64,000 nucleotides of DNA from Lyngbya sp. HA4199-MV5 (lineage in GTDB: Bacteria > Cyanobacteriota > Cyanobacteriia > Leptolyngbyales > Leptolyngbyaceae): positions 1-64,000 of the forward strand of contig JAHHHL010000032.1 of NCBI GenBank assembly GCA_019359375.1, written 5' to 3'. A model generated the notes under the pieces. That model ran no database searches. It was given only the letters and a program-made list of their open reading frames with translations, and was not told the origin of the DNA. The translations under genes and the position numbers were made by a program. Positions 16,707 to 26,597 of the stretch are shown here, piece by piece (position 1 is the first letter of the stretch; every line of letters begins with the position of its first letter).

Positions 16707-17936
16707 GCGATCGTGCCCTTTCCACAAAGCGCTTTCAGGAGATCCTGGCTTGAACGATGCAAAGCTTTTCAAGTTGTCTTCAGGTTGCCTCCATTTTCAA
16801 CAGTTAAGGCGGTAAAAGCGCGATCGATTCGGGTATCTGTTCACCTTGCAGTGCCAGTGCATAACGAATAGCTCAACCCGTGTTTGAAGAACAGACAGCT
16901 TGAGTTAGTTGGTACTATCACAGCACGTAAGCTGACGCTTGAATACCGTTTGCAAAAGAAGATTTAGACGAAACCTTTTAATCATTTTATAGCTGAATAC
17001 AGTGGTTTCAAACTATTAGTTAAATTCTGTCTCTTTCACTCAGTAGATATTAATTTGCTTGCTACAATTGTCCCGATTCACGTATGCAGTGCATCTTGCA
17101 GTTCAAGTTGCCAGCGATCGGCGGTTTGTCTGACATTGAGCACTGACTGCTATAGGCTAAAAGCTGAAACTCAATCAGCATGGTCTTTACAGATTGTCGG
17201 GTTGCTAGAGCTACACTTGTTGGAGCGTCAAAAATCACTCAATTGAGTGTAGACAGATAGATGAAGATCGGCGCTAATAAATTGAGCAGGATGGGAGCCA
17301 AAGGCTGAACTAAATTTGGCTAGAGCGTCAAAGCCACAGTTGAATCCATAGATTTGCGGGATGGGCTATGGTCGCTTCATTAAGTGTTATAAACTGGCAA
17401 ACTGGAAGGATCTGCTTAGCTGAAAAACGTGCTGTAAGCTAGCCAGAGAGTGCTGGCGATCGTCGAGTTTACCCAAGCGGTAGGCTTTTTGTGAGCCGAT
17501 GAAAGGCAGCTTGTAAAGGCAAGATTTAGGGTGCAGGGTGTACAGGTTCTCTTCTTGCAGGGAGCGCCATTACAGGCATCAATACCATTCTTCGCAGCAA
17601 AAAAAATGCCTCATCTATGCGTAATTCTGCAATTCAAGCTGTAACCATTATTAACGGTTCTTCAAGGCTGAAAAGCATTAAACATTGCGCCTAAAAGCAG
17701 ATTCCTACCTTCGATTGGCTCAATGTATTACTTTTTCTTACAGTCAGCCGGATAAGGATCGTCCAACGTCTGGATTATACAGAACTGGAGGAAAGACGAT
17801 GCGGCTAAGCCGTCACGACAAAAAACGCTGTGATCTCAAACAGTGGTGTGTGTGAGTTAGAGCTTGTTTTCGCTTAAACAGTTTTTGTGCCCATAAAGCA
17901 ACACAAAAGGCAACAAAACGTTCATTTCAGCCCCCA
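16707..17936. other. 1.2-kb stretch without a supported gene
   Basis: I see no open frame with protein-like composition on either strand; the longest is about 63 codons and looks random. HIP1 sites are sparse. A perfect 14-bp palindrome, CACTCAATTGAGTG, is at 17236-17249. The stretch may be a long regulatory leader of the LuxR-type gene at 17937, may hold a small RNA, or may be the residue of decayed genes. Confidence 0.5.
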
Positions 17937-18515
17937 ATGAACACGATCATTATGAATTACTCAATTAATTTCGATAATTTACTGCAATCAATCTTAGAAA
18001 GCTTGATTGATGGTGTTTTAGTCATGACCGATCAACATGACCTCGTCTATGCCAATGGCATGGCACGTACTATTTACGCTCAACTGTGGCGTGACACCGC
18101 CGATCCGTTACCACGCGAAATTCAGCGTATCTATCAGTCACTGATTGAAAGCAAAGCCCTGTGCCCTACGCAGTCGATCGTGCTCGAATCAGAAGTGGTC
18201 ACGCCCAAAACGACCTTCCGCATTCGGGCACAGTGGTTGGCGCTGGAGATTGCCTCACGCCCCTGCTTATTGTTGCGCCTGCAAGACCAGAACCAATCAG
18301 TACAGAGTCTTGCGCTTGCCGAAGCCCAAAAATGGGGATTGACCCCCCGCGAAACGGAAGTCTGGTTACATCGACGATCGGGCTGTAGCCGTAAAGCGAT
18401 CGCAGCCAACCTCTACATTGCGCTGGATACGGTCAAAAAACACTTGAAAAACATCCACCTCAAGCAGCAAGCGGCAGAAGACGAGGCAGAGTGGCGATCA
18501 AGTCAAGCATCGTAA
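17937..18515 (+). CDS. PAS - LuxR-type HTH transcriptional regulator
   Basis: A 192-residue cytosolic regulator. Residues about 10-60 form a PAS-like fold (ILESLIDGVLVMTDQHDLVYANGMA). Residues about 128-180 form a GerE/LuxR helix-turn-helix: GLTPRETEVWLHRRSGCSRKAIAANLYIALDTVKKHLKNIH. It has no receiver domain, so it probably senses a ligand or redox state through the PAS part. A second ATG at 17952 would shorten it by five residues; neither has a strong ribosome site. A long non-coding region lies upstream. It converges on cobB/cbiA with 15 bp between stops. Confidence 0.85.
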   Translation: MNTIIMNYSINFDNLLQSILESLIDGVLVMTDQHDLVYANGMARTIYAQLWRDTADPLPREIQRIYQSLIESKALCPTQSIVLESEVVTPKTTFRIRAQWLALEIASRPCLLLRLQDQNQSVQSLALAEAQKWGLTPRETEVWLHRRSGCSRKAIAANLYIALDTVKKHLKNIHLKQQAAEDEAEWRSSQAS

Positions 18516-18530
18516 GGCAGTGTAGACCAA

Positions 18531-19961
18531 TCAACACGCACGGCTGTCATACCTGGCAGCACATGTTAGAAAGCGAGCAGGGCTTTCTGGATGCGCTCCC
18601 CAATGGAGATGGAGATAGGACGCGTGAAGATGGGGACGATGCCAGCCTTCAGGGGTAGGGTATGGGTTGTGGGTTGTGGGGTGTAGGGAAAAAAGCGGAG
18701 ATGTTGGTTCCTGAGTCAGAGAGGAGCGATGAAACTCATGTCCGCAAACAGTTGAATTATGCTCCAGCATCAGACTATCTTGATGGGCGATCGCCTGTCG
18801 GTAGCCCAGGGTCAGCCGTTTTCCCATGACTGCCGTAGTTGGCAACGTTCCTACCATTGGCAACGATTGACCGTCAAAGGTTGTGATCGCTTCGCAGAGA
18901 TACATCAGCCCACCGCACTCGGCATAGGTCGGCATACCAGCTTGAATCGCTTTTTGCACAGCTTCACGAGCCGTCACGTTCGCCGCTAACTGCTCTGCAA
19001 ACACTTCTGGAAAACCACCACCAAAGTAAAGCCCCTGCACGCCTTCTGGTAACGCGCGATCGTGCAGAGGACTCCAGGGAACCAGCTCAGCACCCAATGC
19101 TTCGAGTAAGTCCAGATTATCGGCGTAGTAGAAACTGAAGGCAGCGTCTTGAGCGATCGCAAGGCGGGGAGAAGAGGTGAGGGGTGAGGGGTGAGGGGTG
19201 AGGGGTGAGGGAGTGGATTTTGACTGCTGACCGCTAATGCCTCTCTCCTCTCTCCTCTCTCCTCTCTCCTCGCTCCTCTCTCCTGTTTGCTCCAACAATG
19301 GCATCAACCGTGCCCAATCAAAACACGTTTCGCCCAGATGAGCCAGCCGATCGACGATCGCGTTCAGGTTTTCGAGTTCAGCAGTGGGGATGAGTCCCAG
19401 ATGGCGATCGGGAATGGTAATCTCGTCCTGACGGCGAAGGACTCCTAGAATGGGGATACCGAGGGGTTCCAGGGCAGCGGTGAGAAGTTCTAGATGGCGA
19501 TCGCTGCCAACGCGGTTCAGCACCACTCCGGCAAACTTGAGGCGAGGGTCGAGCGATCGATAGCCGTGGGCGATGGCGGCGATCGAGTGAGACATCCCGC
19601 TGCAATTCAGCACCAGTAGAATGGAGAGCTCTAGCAACCGGGCGATGTGAGCGGTGCTGGCAAAATCTTTGCGTCCAGCCGCTCCGTCAAACAGCCCCAT
19701 GACTCCTTCAACGAGAGCATGGGTGGCGGTTTGAGCATGGCGATCGAAGCACTCCTGCACGTAGGCTTCGGAAGTCAACATCGGGTCAAGATTGCGGCAA
19801 GCGCGACCCGTCACATAACAATGAAACATGGGGTCGATGTAATCAGGTCCAACCTTAAACGATTGCACCTGTATCTTTCGCTGCCGTAAGCAAGACAGCA
19901 ACGCCAACGTGACGGTTGTTTTGCCCACCCCACTCCGTTCACCTGCAACAAGGAGAGACAT
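18531..19961 (-). CDS. cbiA: Cobyrinic acid a,c-diamide synthase (CobB/CbiA family)
   Basis: An ATP- and glutamine-dependent amidase of the cobalamin pathway that amidates cobyrinic acid at carboxylates a and c (in cyanobacteria leading to pseudocobalamin). The N-terminal dethiobiotin-synthetase-like domain has the P-loop GERSGVGKTTVT and FKVGPDYIDPMFH. The C-terminal class I amidotransferase domain has GGGFPEVFAEQL and the nucleophile Cys in YAECGGLMYL. Two stretches do not belong to the family: residues about 226-265 (Glu/Arg-rich, then [13 protein letters not shown]) at the domain junction, and about 430-445 (HPTTHNPYPTPEG). Both come from spacer-type repeats. Function is probably kept because they fall at surface or linker positions. 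Confidence 0.92.
   Translation of the reverse strand: MSLLVAGERSGVGKTTVTLALLSCLRQRKIQVQSFKVGPDYIDPMFHCYVTGRACRNLDPMLTSEAYVQECFDRHAQTATHALVEGVMGLFDGAAGRKDFASTAHIARLLELSILLVLNCSGMSHSIAAIAHGYRSLDPRLKFAGVVLNRVGSDRHLELLTAALEPLGIPILGVLRRQDEITIPDRHLGLIPTAELENLNAIVDRLAHLGETCFDWARLMPLLEQTGERSEERGERREERGISGQQSKSTPSPLTPHPSPLTSSPRLAIAQDAAFSFYYADNLDLLEALGAELVPWSPLHDRALPEGVQGLYFGGGFPEVFAEQLAANVTAREAVQKAIQAGMPTYAECGGLMYLCEAITTFDGQSLPMVGTLPTTAVMGKRLTLGYRQAIAHQDSLMLEHNSTVCGHEFHRSSLTQEPTSPLFSLHPTTHNPYPTPEGWHRPHLHASYLHLHWGAHPESPARFLTCAARYDSRAC
19167..19286 (-). repeat. In-frame STRR-type insert in cobB/cbiA
   Basis: On the coding strand, GAGAGGAGAGAGG-type purine units are followed by a short neutral part and then CCCTCACCC heptamers (GTGAGGG in tandem on the plus strand, 19180-19212). 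It encodes about 40 residues between the ATPase and amidotransferase domains without shifting the frame. Confidence 0.85.
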
Positions 19962-19966
19962 AAAAT

Positions 19967-20158
19967 AGTTGTTGGTTGTTGGTTGTTAGTGGTTAGTTCT
20001 AAACTCTAACAACTAACTGTACTGACTCAAAACATTAGCCCGTAGGGTGCTGTGTAGGCTTCGCCATCCAAGAAAAGCGTCAGCGTAACGCAACGCATAT
20101 TAAGGCTAACCTAACGATTCAATACATCTAACAACTAACAACTAACGACTAACAACTC
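19967..20158. repeat. STRR-type spacer (TTGTTGG / AACTAAC heptamers)
   Basis: TTGTTGG units at 19967-19990 and AACAACTAAC-type units at about 20005-20020 and 20128-20158 bracket the gap between opcA and cobB/cbiA. No gene. The two ends are complementary and could pair as a long hairpin. Confidence 0.65.
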
Positions 20159-20159
20159 T

Positions 20160-21491
20160 CTACCCGTGCAGCTTCAGTACTTTAGCAACCACGGCTAAGC
20201 TTTCTTCATACAGCACATCGTGTCCCCAGCGTTGAAGCTGCTGGCTCAACAAAAACTCTGCCTTCTGATCTGATAGCGATGAGACAACTTCGGTCTGGCA
20301 CGCCTGAGCACTGCCGCCTGCTTCCATGCGCATACAGCCTGTGGTTTCCGAGCAAAGGATCGTGCAGCAATTTGCTTGTAGGTTTGTGGATGTGATGCGA
20401 ATCCCGACGAGATCGCCCAGGATTTCGCCCCAATCGGCAGTTGGAATAGCAGCTAACTCAGCCGTAATTTCGCGCTGGTTGGCTCCCTTAAAGGTGATGT
20501 ATTTGAGGTCATAGTCACCACCTGCTTCTTTGAACGCGACAGGTTGCCAATCAAGCCGACTGGCAATCCAACCGAGGTAAAGAAGTGCCTGAGCAGCGTT
20601 CCCTTTTTCGTAGTCGATCGCAAGCTGGTCTGCTTCAATCAACGACGCGCGGCGCTCAGGGGGATCAAATGCGGCTGCCATCAGCTCTTGCCAGGGTTGC
20701 AGGCGATGCCAGTTCAGGTCGGCAATATAGGTGCCTTCGTCAATCAACTCTTGAATTTTGAGAAACTCAGACTCTGGATCACTGAAGTAGCAGGAGTCGA
20801 GAATCAGGCAGTTGCAAGTCTCTGCTAGCGCTTTGAAGAGGGCTTGATCGGGATTTGGGGTTGCTTTCCACCACACAAATTTGGGCAGATCGGGGATCAT
20901 GAGAGACGCAACCAGCGCTCCGACCCGCTCCAACGCTGCTTTTGTGCCCCGTAAGGTGATGTACTCGCAGCAGATGAGATTGCTGCCACTGCCTTGCTGT
21001 ACTGGGCAATAGGCAGAGACCTGAGCCGTTACGCCCTGATCTTCGCCTAACACCGGACAAAGGGTGATGATGCGACAGGGGTTTTGCACTGCGATCGCGT
21101 CACTGATGCTGAAGCCGCGCACGTTGGGGTTTGAGAACTTGATGCGATCGCTCGGCTTTTTGGTAAATTCTTCGCGGAGCTTCGCTAGAGTTGTAGGATC
21201 AACCCGCCCTGTAATGGATAAACCGTAGGCTTTCTGGGCATCCTGCACCGCCGCTTTAGTCATGGGACCATGAATACCGTCGATCGGTCCTTCGTAAAAC
21301 CCCAGTGCGGCTAATAGTTGCTGAAACTCTTCTGGCTCGTAAACGACCATGCTAAAGGTCGCTGCTCTGGTGGCACCTTGATTGGGTGAATCAGCATTCT
21401 GAGTCTGCCAAATGGCACCGAGTTCTGCCTCAATTTCATCAAGAGAAATATCTTTGGGTCGTTGTAACGCAACAAGTGGAGTGGTGGTCAT
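20160..21491 (-). CDS. opcA: Glucose-6-phosphate dehydrogenase assembly protein OpcA
   Basis: The redox-linked activator of glucose-6-phosphate dehydrogenase in cyanobacteria; it helps the enzyme oligomerise and gates carbon flow through the oxidative pentose phosphate pathway in the dark. 443 residues. An N-terminal peptidoglycan-binding-like helical domain spans about residues 50-110 (FQQLLAALGFYEGPIDGIHGPMTKAAV). It is followed by the OpcA core with several cysteines (PCRIITLCP, SNLICCEYITLRG, CNCLILDSCYF, ANCCTILCSE) that could take part in thioredoxin control. It is last in fbp-tal-zwf-opcA, about 220 bp after zwf. Confidence 0.95.
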   Translation of the reverse strand: MTTTPLVALQRPKDISLDEIEAELGAIWQTQNADSPNQGATRAATFSMVVYEPEEFQQLLAALGFYEGPIDGIHGPMTKAAVQDAQKAYGLSITGRVDPTTLAKLREEFTKKPSDRIKFSNPNVRGFSISDAIAVQNPCRIITLCPVLGEDQGVTAQVSAYCPVQQGSGSNLICCEYITLRGTKAALERVGALVASLMIPDLPKFVWWKATPNPDQALFKALAETCNCLILDSCYFSDPESEFLKIQELIDEGTYIADLNWHRLQPWQELMAAAFDPPERRASLIEADQLAIDYEKGNAAQALLYLGWIASRLDWQPVAFKEAGGDYDLKYITFKGANQREITAELAAIPTADWGEILGDLVGIRITSTNLQANCCTILCSETTGCMRMEAGGSAQACQTEVVSSLSDQKAEFLLSQQLQRWGHDVLYEESLAVVAKVLKLHG

Positions 21492-21499
21492 AGTCAGTT

Positions 21500-21712
21500 G
21501 TTGGTAATTAGTTGTTAGTTGTTAGAAAAAGGCAGGAGGCAGAGGGCAGGAGGCAGAAGGCAGTGATCAATCGTCAGTTATCAGTCTCCAGTCTTTAAGC
21601 AAACCATGTTGATGTACTGGTCACTAGTTCACTGATGGCTGCTCACTGTTCACTGGTCACTGTTTCACTGGTCACTGATTAAACTTTTTAGCCTTTAGCC
21701 TTTAGCCTTTCC
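21500..21712. repeat. STRR-type spacer between zwf and opcA
   Basis: Contains GTTGTTAGTTGTTAG, GGCAGGAGGCAGAGG, a run of TCACTGGTCACTG-type units (about 21618-21680) and TTAGCCT heptamers (21685-21712). Four unrelated tandem families are packed into 213 bp inside an operon, with no gene. It might affect processing of the zwf-opcA transcript. Confidence 0.65.
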
Positions 21713-23242
21713 TTAAAGTCTTCTCCAGTTCCGCCCATCGCTGTTGAGCAGCAGTTCCGATTCCACAGGTCCCCAGGTGCCTGCTTCGTAGAGGGGAATG
21801 CTTTCGGGGGTGGCAGGGGCATCCCAAACGTTCAGTAGGGGAGTCAAGATGCGCCAGGAGGCTTCGACTTCATCGCCACGCGTGAAGAGGGTCTGATCGC
21901 CGAGCATACAGTCTACAAGTAAGCGACTATAAGCATCCGTGTTTGCTTGCCCAAAGGCAGTGTCGTAGCGAAAATCCATATCGACCGATCGCGTCCTCAA
22001 AGACGTTCCTGGTGTTTTCACCTCAAAGCGCATCGCAATGCCTTCATCAGGCTGGATCCGCATTGTAAGAATATTAGGATTGGCTTGCTTCGCTGCTGAT
22101 TGAAACATCAAAAAGGGCACTTCTTTGAACTGAATGGCGATTTCTGAAACCTTTTTGGGCATCCGTTTGCCTGTTCGCAGATAGAAGGGAACGCCTTTCC
22201 AGCGCCAGTTGTCGATCGTCAGCTTGAGCGCCGCATAAGTTGGAGTCGTCGATTCTGGTGCCGCGCCTTCTTCTTGCCGATAGGCTGGCACTTGCTTGCC
22301 CTTCATCCAGCCTTCCGTGTACTGACCGCGAATGGCAGAATTGCCAAGCGTCTCTAGATCTGTCAGGTGAGTGGCTTGCAGCACTTTCGTCTTTTCGTTG
22401 CGGATGCTGTTGGCTTCAAGCGAGTTAGGGGCTTCCATCGCGGTTAAGCAGAACAACTGCATCAGGTGGTTTTGCACCATGTCGCGCAAGGCACCTGCCG
22501 TTTCGTAGTAGCCTGCTCGTCCTTCCAGCCCCACCGTTTCGGCTACCGTGATTTGAACGTGATCGACAAACTGACGGTTCCACAGTGGCTCAAAAATGGC
22601 GTTCGCAAACCGGAACACCATCAGGTTTTGTACGGTTTCTTTACCCAGATAGTGATCGATGCGATAGACCTGCTGTTCATCACAGACCTTTTGCACCACT
22701 CGATTGAGCGTTTGCGCCGAAGCCAGATCACGACCAAAAGGCTTTTCAATGACTAGCCGTTGCTTTTTGGGGTCTTCGATCATGCCCGAAGCGCCAAGCT
22801 GTTGAATGGCTTCAGCAAAGAACTTGGGCGCAACGGACAGGTAAAACACGCGATTGCCCCGTGTGCCACGCTGCTGATCAAGCTCTGCCAAAAACGTCTT
22901 CAGCTTCTGGTAATCGTCTTGGTTATCCAGGTCGCCGGGGTGGTAGAACAAGCCTTTGGCGAAGTCATCCCAGATAGCCTGTGTCCCCAGTCCACCACCA
23001 AATTCTTCGACCCCTTCGCGCATGTGCTCTCGAAAGTAGTCATGGCTCCAATCACGGCGGGCAACCCCTACGATCGTCAACTCAGGCGGCAACCGACGCT
23101 CTCGCTTCATCTGGTAGACCGCGGGCACGAGCTTGCGTTGCGTGAGATCACCAGACGCACCAAAGATAATCAGAATCTGCGGTTCGGGAATGCGGTCTTG
23201 CTGGAGACCAACGCGAAGGGGGTTTTCGAGCAGAGTAACCAT
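21713..23242 (-). CDS. zwf: Glucose-6-phosphate 1-dehydrogenase
   Basis: Catalyses the first step of the oxidative pentose phosphate pathway, glucose-6-phosphate to 6-phosphogluconolactone with NADP reduction, the main NADPH source at night and in heterocysts. 509 residues, normal for cyanobacteria. Visible: the dinucleotide motif [16 protein letters not shown] near residue 28, the active-site signature [15 protein letters not shown] (Lys and His), and the C-terminal [26 protein letters not shown]. The start ATG gives [12 protein letters not shown], as in other cyanobacterial Zwf proteins. It lies between tal and opcA in the same direction. Confidence 0.97.
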   Translation of the reverse strand: MVTLLENPLRVGLQQDRIPEPQILIIFGASGDLTQRKLVPAVYQMKRERRLPPELTIVGVARRDWSHDYFREHMREGVEEFGGGLGTQAIWDDFAKGLFYHPGDLDNQDDYQKLKTFLAELDQQRGTRGNRVFYLSVAPKFFAEAIQQLGASGMIEDPKKQRLVIEKPFGRDLASAQTLNRVVQKVCDEQQVYRIDHYLGKETVQNLMVFRFANAIFEPLWNRQFVDHVQITVAETVGLEGRAGYYETAGALRDMVQNHLMQLFCLTAMEAPNSLEANSIRNEKTKVLQATHLTDLETLGNSAIRGQYTEGWMKGKQVPAYRQEEGAAPESTTPTYAALKLTIDNWRWKGVPFYLRTGKRMPKKVSEIAIQFKEVPFLMFQSAAKQANPNILTMRIQPDEGIAMRFEVKTPGTSLRTRSVDMDFRYDTAFGQANTDAYSRLLVDCMLGDQTLFTRGDEVEASWRILTPLLNVWDAPATPESIPLYEAGTWGPVESELLLNSDGRNWRRL

Positions 23243-23352
23243 AGATGAGAGCGGGTAAGTTGGAGTTGAGCAGTTGACTGAAAGCAGTTGTTAGTTGTTA
23301 GTTGTTAGTTGTTGGATGGAAACTCTAACAACTAACAACCAAAAACCAACAA

Positions 23353-24501
23353 CTAAACGGCTGCCAGACGGTTTACTTTGTCTTCGAGGGATTTCATCAA
23401 CGACTGGAAGGGCTGGATGAATTTGTCGATGCCGTCAAGGAGGAGTTCGTCCATGACGTGATCCAGGTTGATGTTGATGTCGGGGTCTTTGAGGCTTTCG
23501 AGCAGATTGTACGACTCGTCAACGCCTGTTTCAATCCGATCGGCAACATTACAGTGATCGGCACAGGCTTCGATCGTGGCGGGTGGCAATGTGTTAACCG
23601 TATCAGAACCAATTAGTTCATCCACGTACATCACATCACTGTAGTCCGGGTTTTTGGTGCCTGTACTTGCCCAGAGGAGGCGTTGAACATTAGCACCTTT
23701 GGCACTTAGAGCCTTCCAGCGATCGCTCTGAATGATCTTCTTATACTCCTGGTAGGCAATCTTTGCGTTAGCGATCGCTACTTTTCCTTTAACTGCTAGC
23801 AAGCGATCGCGGATGGCGTTGTCGGGCACACCTGCTTTTAGCTTCGCGTCAATTTTGCCGTCAATGTTGGTATCGATGCGGCTCAGGAAGAAGCTAGCGA
23901 CGGAGGCAATCTTGCTAATGTCTTTCCCTTCTGCCACGCGCTTTTCTAACCCGCGAATGTATGCCCAGAAGGTTTCAACGTAGCTGCTGACAGAGAATAA
24001 GAGCGTGACGTTGACGTTGATCCCCTCACTGATGACCTGCTCGACAGCCGGAATTCCTTTCGACGTGCCGGGGATCTTGATCATCACGTTTTCTTTGCCG
24101 ATCGCTGCATAGTAACGTCGCGCTTCGGAAATCGTTTTCTCGGTGTCATCGGCAATATCGGGCGGCACTTCGATGCTGATGTAGCCGTCTAACCCGCCAG
24201 ATTCGTCATAGATGGGTTTGAAGATGTCACAAGCATCCCGAATGTCCTGAAACACCAGCGATTCGTAAATTTCCAGGGTGGACTTCTTGGCTTTGATCCC
24301 CGCTTCAATGTCAGCATCGTACATCGCATTCCCCGCGATCGCCTTCTCAAAAATCGCCGGGTTTGATGTGATCCCACGCAGTCCACGCGTTTCAATGAAC
24401 TTCTTCAAATCGCCGGATTTAATGAGATCCCGCGCCAGATTGTCCATCCAGATGCTCTGACCAAACTCTTTAATCTCAAACAGATGATTCGTCGCTGTCA
24501 T
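23353..24501 (-). CDS. tal: Transaldolase (long, cyanobacterial/actinobacterial type)
   Basis: A cytosolic enzyme of the non-oxidative pentose phosphate pathway that transfers dihydroxyacetone units between sugar phosphates. 382 residues, the longer subfamily found in zwf-opcA clusters. Motifs: GITSNPAIFEKAI near residue 45 and NVMIKIPGTSKGIPAVE, with the Schiff-base Lys, near 140. The start at 24501 is decided by AGGAGGAAG seven bases upstream; an in-frame start at 24564 would add 21 residues with no family match. Heptamer repeats fill the 110-bp gap to zwf. Confidence 0.96.
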   Translation of the reverse strand: MTATNHLFEIKEFGQSIWMDNLARDLIKSGDLKKFIETRGLRGITSNPAIFEKAIAGNAMYDADIEAGIKAKKSTLEIYESLVFQDIRDACDIFKPIYDESGGLDGYISIEVPPDIADDTEKTISEARRYYAAIGKENVMIKIPGTSKGIPAVEQVISEGINVNVTLLFSVSSYVETFWAYIRGLEKRVAEGKDISKIASVASFFLSRIDTNIDGKIDAKLKAGVPDNAIRDRLLAVKGKVAIANAKIAYQEYKKIIQSDRWKALSAKGANVQRLLWASTGTKNPDYSDVMYVDELIGSDTVNTLPPATIEACADHCNVADRIETGVDESYNLLESLKDPDININLDHVMDELLLDGIDKFIQPFQSLMKSLEDKVNRLAAV

Positions 24502-24581
24502 CGTACTTCCTCCTAAATCAGATTCCTGGTCATCAGCGTCAAACTTCTCTCTAACAACTAACAACCAAAAACCAACAACTA

Positions 24582-25634
24582 TTAATGTGCTGCGATCGCC
24601 TGCCGCGATCGTTCCTGAATAAACGACTCCACTAACGCCACATCCTCTTTACTGCCAATGATGAGTGGTGTCCGGGCGTGGAGTTTTTCTGGCACGGCAT
24701 CCAGAATGTCCTGTGTGCCAGTGCTGGCTCTGCCCCCAGCTTGTTCTGCCAAAAATGCCAGTGGAGCCGTCTCGTAAAGCAGCCGCAGCTTGCCCTCTGG
24801 CTTTTTGACTGTACCGGGATAGAGAAACACGCCGCCCTGAAACAGAATGCGATGGAAGTCTCCCACCAGGGCACCACTGTAGCGAGCGGTATAGCCCTCA
24901 TGCCGATGAACATAGCGAATGTAATCGCGGATTGACTCATCCCATTGCCAGAAGTTGCCCTCGTTGGTGCTGTAGATGGGACCATGCTCCGGCATTTGGA
25001 TATTTTCACTGGACAGAATAAACTCACCCAGGCTGGGATCAAGGGTGAAGGCGTGAACTCCTTTGCCGATCGAATACACCAGCACGGTACTGGGACCGTA
25101 GAGAATGTAACCCGCTGCAATCAACTTGCGTCCGCTTTGCAGTAAATCGCTGGCTGTTCCGTCCAGATCGTCGCCTTCTTGCTGACGCACCGCAAAAATG
25201 GAGCCAACGTTGATGTTGATATCGACATTGGAGGAGCCGTCGATCGGGTCGTACAGTAACGTATAACGCCCCAGCGGACAGTTTTCAGGAATGTAGTACG
25301 GCTTCTCCATCTCTTCAGAAGCCAAGCGGCAGACTAACCCGCTCTGCTTGAACACCGAGATAAAGACCTCGTTCGCGTACACGTCCATTTTCTTAACGGA
25401 CTCACCCTGCACATTCTCGCCACCCGTAAAGCCTAGCGCGTCTTCCATCAAACCCGCACGACTGAGACGACGAGCAATGAGCTTACCTGCCAGCGCAATC
25501 CGGTTCATGAGCGCGCTCAGATCCTGCGCGTCGGCAGAAAAGCTCTGGAGTTGCTGAAAGACGTGACGCGAAAGGGTCGTGCAGTCACGATCAAGCGCAT
25601 ATTCATAGTCTAGCGATTCGTAGGCTTCGACCAT
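24582..25634 (-). CDS. fbp: Fructose-1,6-bisphosphatase, class I
   Basis: Hydrolyses fructose-1,6-bisphosphate to fructose-6-phosphate, feeding gluconeogenesis and the oxidative pentose phosphate cycle. 350 residues. The metal and phosphate site [16 protein letters not shown] is near residue 125, and the substrate-binding [22 protein letters not shown] is near the C-terminus. AGGAGGTTAACC directly precedes the ATG. It heads fbp-tal-zwf-opcA, the order known from Nostoc, where it is expressed in nitrogen-fixing cells. Cyanobacteria also have a bifunctional FBPase/SBPase elsewhere, so this class I enzyme is probably not the Calvin-cycle one. Confidence 0.97.
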   Translation of the reverse strand: MVEAYESLDYEYALDRDCTTLSRHVFQQLQSFSADAQDLSALMNRIALAGKLIARRLSRAGLMEDALGFTGGENVQGESVKKMDVYANEVFISVFKQSGLVCRLASEEMEKPYYIPENCPLGRYTLLYDPIDGSSNVDININVGSIFAVRQQEGDDLDGTASDLLQSGRKLIAAGYILYGPSTVLVYSIGKGVHAFTLDPSLGEFILSSENIQMPEHGPIYSTNEGNFWQWDESIRDYIRYVHRHEGYTARYSGALVGDFHRILFQGGVFLYPGTVKKPEGKLRLLYETAPLAFLAEQAGGRASTGTQDILDAVPEKLHARTPLIIGSKEDVALVESFIQERSRQAIAAH

Positions 25635-25788
25635 TGGTTAACCTCCTGATAGCCGAGCTTGGTCGGAATGACTCCGCTTTATTATGCGGTGTGCTTCCAC
25701 CTTCTATCTTAGGAAGGCATAAGAAAATCGGCATTTCCTTTAGAACAACTACAGAAATGAACCACTGACAGGTGTTGGAGAACACCGA

Positions 25789-25898
25789 GTAGGTTGGGTT
25801 GAGTCCGCGAAACCCAACAAAGCATCTTTTCGCGATCGCGATCAATTTAGTAGTAGGCAGAGTAGTAGGTTGGGTAGAGGACACGAAACCCAACAAGA
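25789..25898 (+). repeat. Two tandem REP units upstream of the RAYT gene
   Basis: R1 (25789-25822) and R2 (25865-25898) share GTAGGTTGGGT at one end and GAAACCCAACA at the other, forming GTTGGGTT/AACCCAAC stems around an 8-10 nt loop. Each is followed by CGCGATCGCGATCAATTT, so the whole unit is about 76 bp and present twice. They lie in the 336-bp gap between fbp and the transposase. Confidence 0.8.
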
Positions 25899-25970
25899 CA
25901 ATTTGCCGCGATCGCGATCAATTTTGCCCAGCATTGCCCATCCTGAATTTAGTCAGGTCGAGGGCAACTC

Positions 25971-26513
25971 ATGCACTACCGCCGTGCCAAAACACCAGGA
26001 GCAACCTATTTCTTCACCCTTGTAACCCATCAGCGGCAATCAATCTTTCAACATCCAGAGGTTGTTGAGCAACTCCGCCAAGCCTTTCGCTCCGTCAAAC
26101 AAACCCACCCCTTTACGATCGAGGCGATCGTCGTCTTACCAGATCACCTCCATTGCCTCTGGACGTTGCCACCAGAGGATGCCGATTTTTCTAACCGCTG
26201 GCGCTTGATCAAAAGTGGATTTACTCGGCGCTGCCCTGCACAATTTCGCCAGCAACGATCAACGGCTCGGCAACACAAGGGGGAACAAGCAGTATGGCAA
26301 CGACGCTTTTGGGAACATCAAATCTACGATGATGCAGATTTTTCACAGCATTGCGACTACATTCATTACAATCCTGTCCATCATGGCTTGGTGAAAGCAC
26401 CCAAGGAATGGGCGTATTCAAGCTTTCATCGAGCGGTGCGATGGGGAATGTATACGGAAGATTGGGGAGCCAATGGTAAGATTCAAAATTTAGATGGGGT
26501 AGGCAAAGAGTGA
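25971..26513 (+). CDS. REP-associated tyrosine transposase (RAYT, Y1/HUH family)
   Basis: A 180-residue single-strand transposase of the IS200/IS605-related RAYT group, domesticated enzymes that bind, cut and probably spread REP palindromes. It begins MHYRRAKTPGATYFFTLVTHQR. The HUH motif is LPDHLHCLW near residue 53, and the catalytic Tyr is in HCDYIHYNPVHHGLV near 128, with the WRRFWEHQIYDD-type segment before it. Full length, no frameshift. GTTGGGTT REPs lie on both sides in inverted orientation, the usual RAYT setting and the likely substrate. Confidence 0.92.
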   Translation: MHYRRAKTPGATYFFTLVTHQRQSIFQHPEVVEQLRQAFRSVKQTHPFTIEAIVVLPDHLHCLWTLPPEDADFSNRWRLIKSGFTRRCPAQFRQQRSTARQHKGEQAVWQRRFWEHQIYDDADFSQHCDYIHYNPVHHGLVKAPKEWAYSSFHRAVRWGMYTEDWGANGKIQNLDGVGKE

Positions 26514-26517
26514 TGAG

Positions 26518-26547
26518 TGTTGGGTTTCATGCTTCAACCCAACCTAC
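26518..26547 (-). repeat. REP unit downstream of the RAYT gene, inverted
   Basis: Read on the minus strand it has the same ends as R1 and R2 (GTAGGTTGGGTTGA at one end, GAAACCCAACA at the other). It starts five bases past the RAYT stop. The inverted placement makes the locus a BIME-like unit. Confidence 0.8.
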
Positions 26548-26597
26548 AAGATCCGCGATCGTACTGAATAAGCTAAAGCCTCAAAAGCTCTTTCTTG

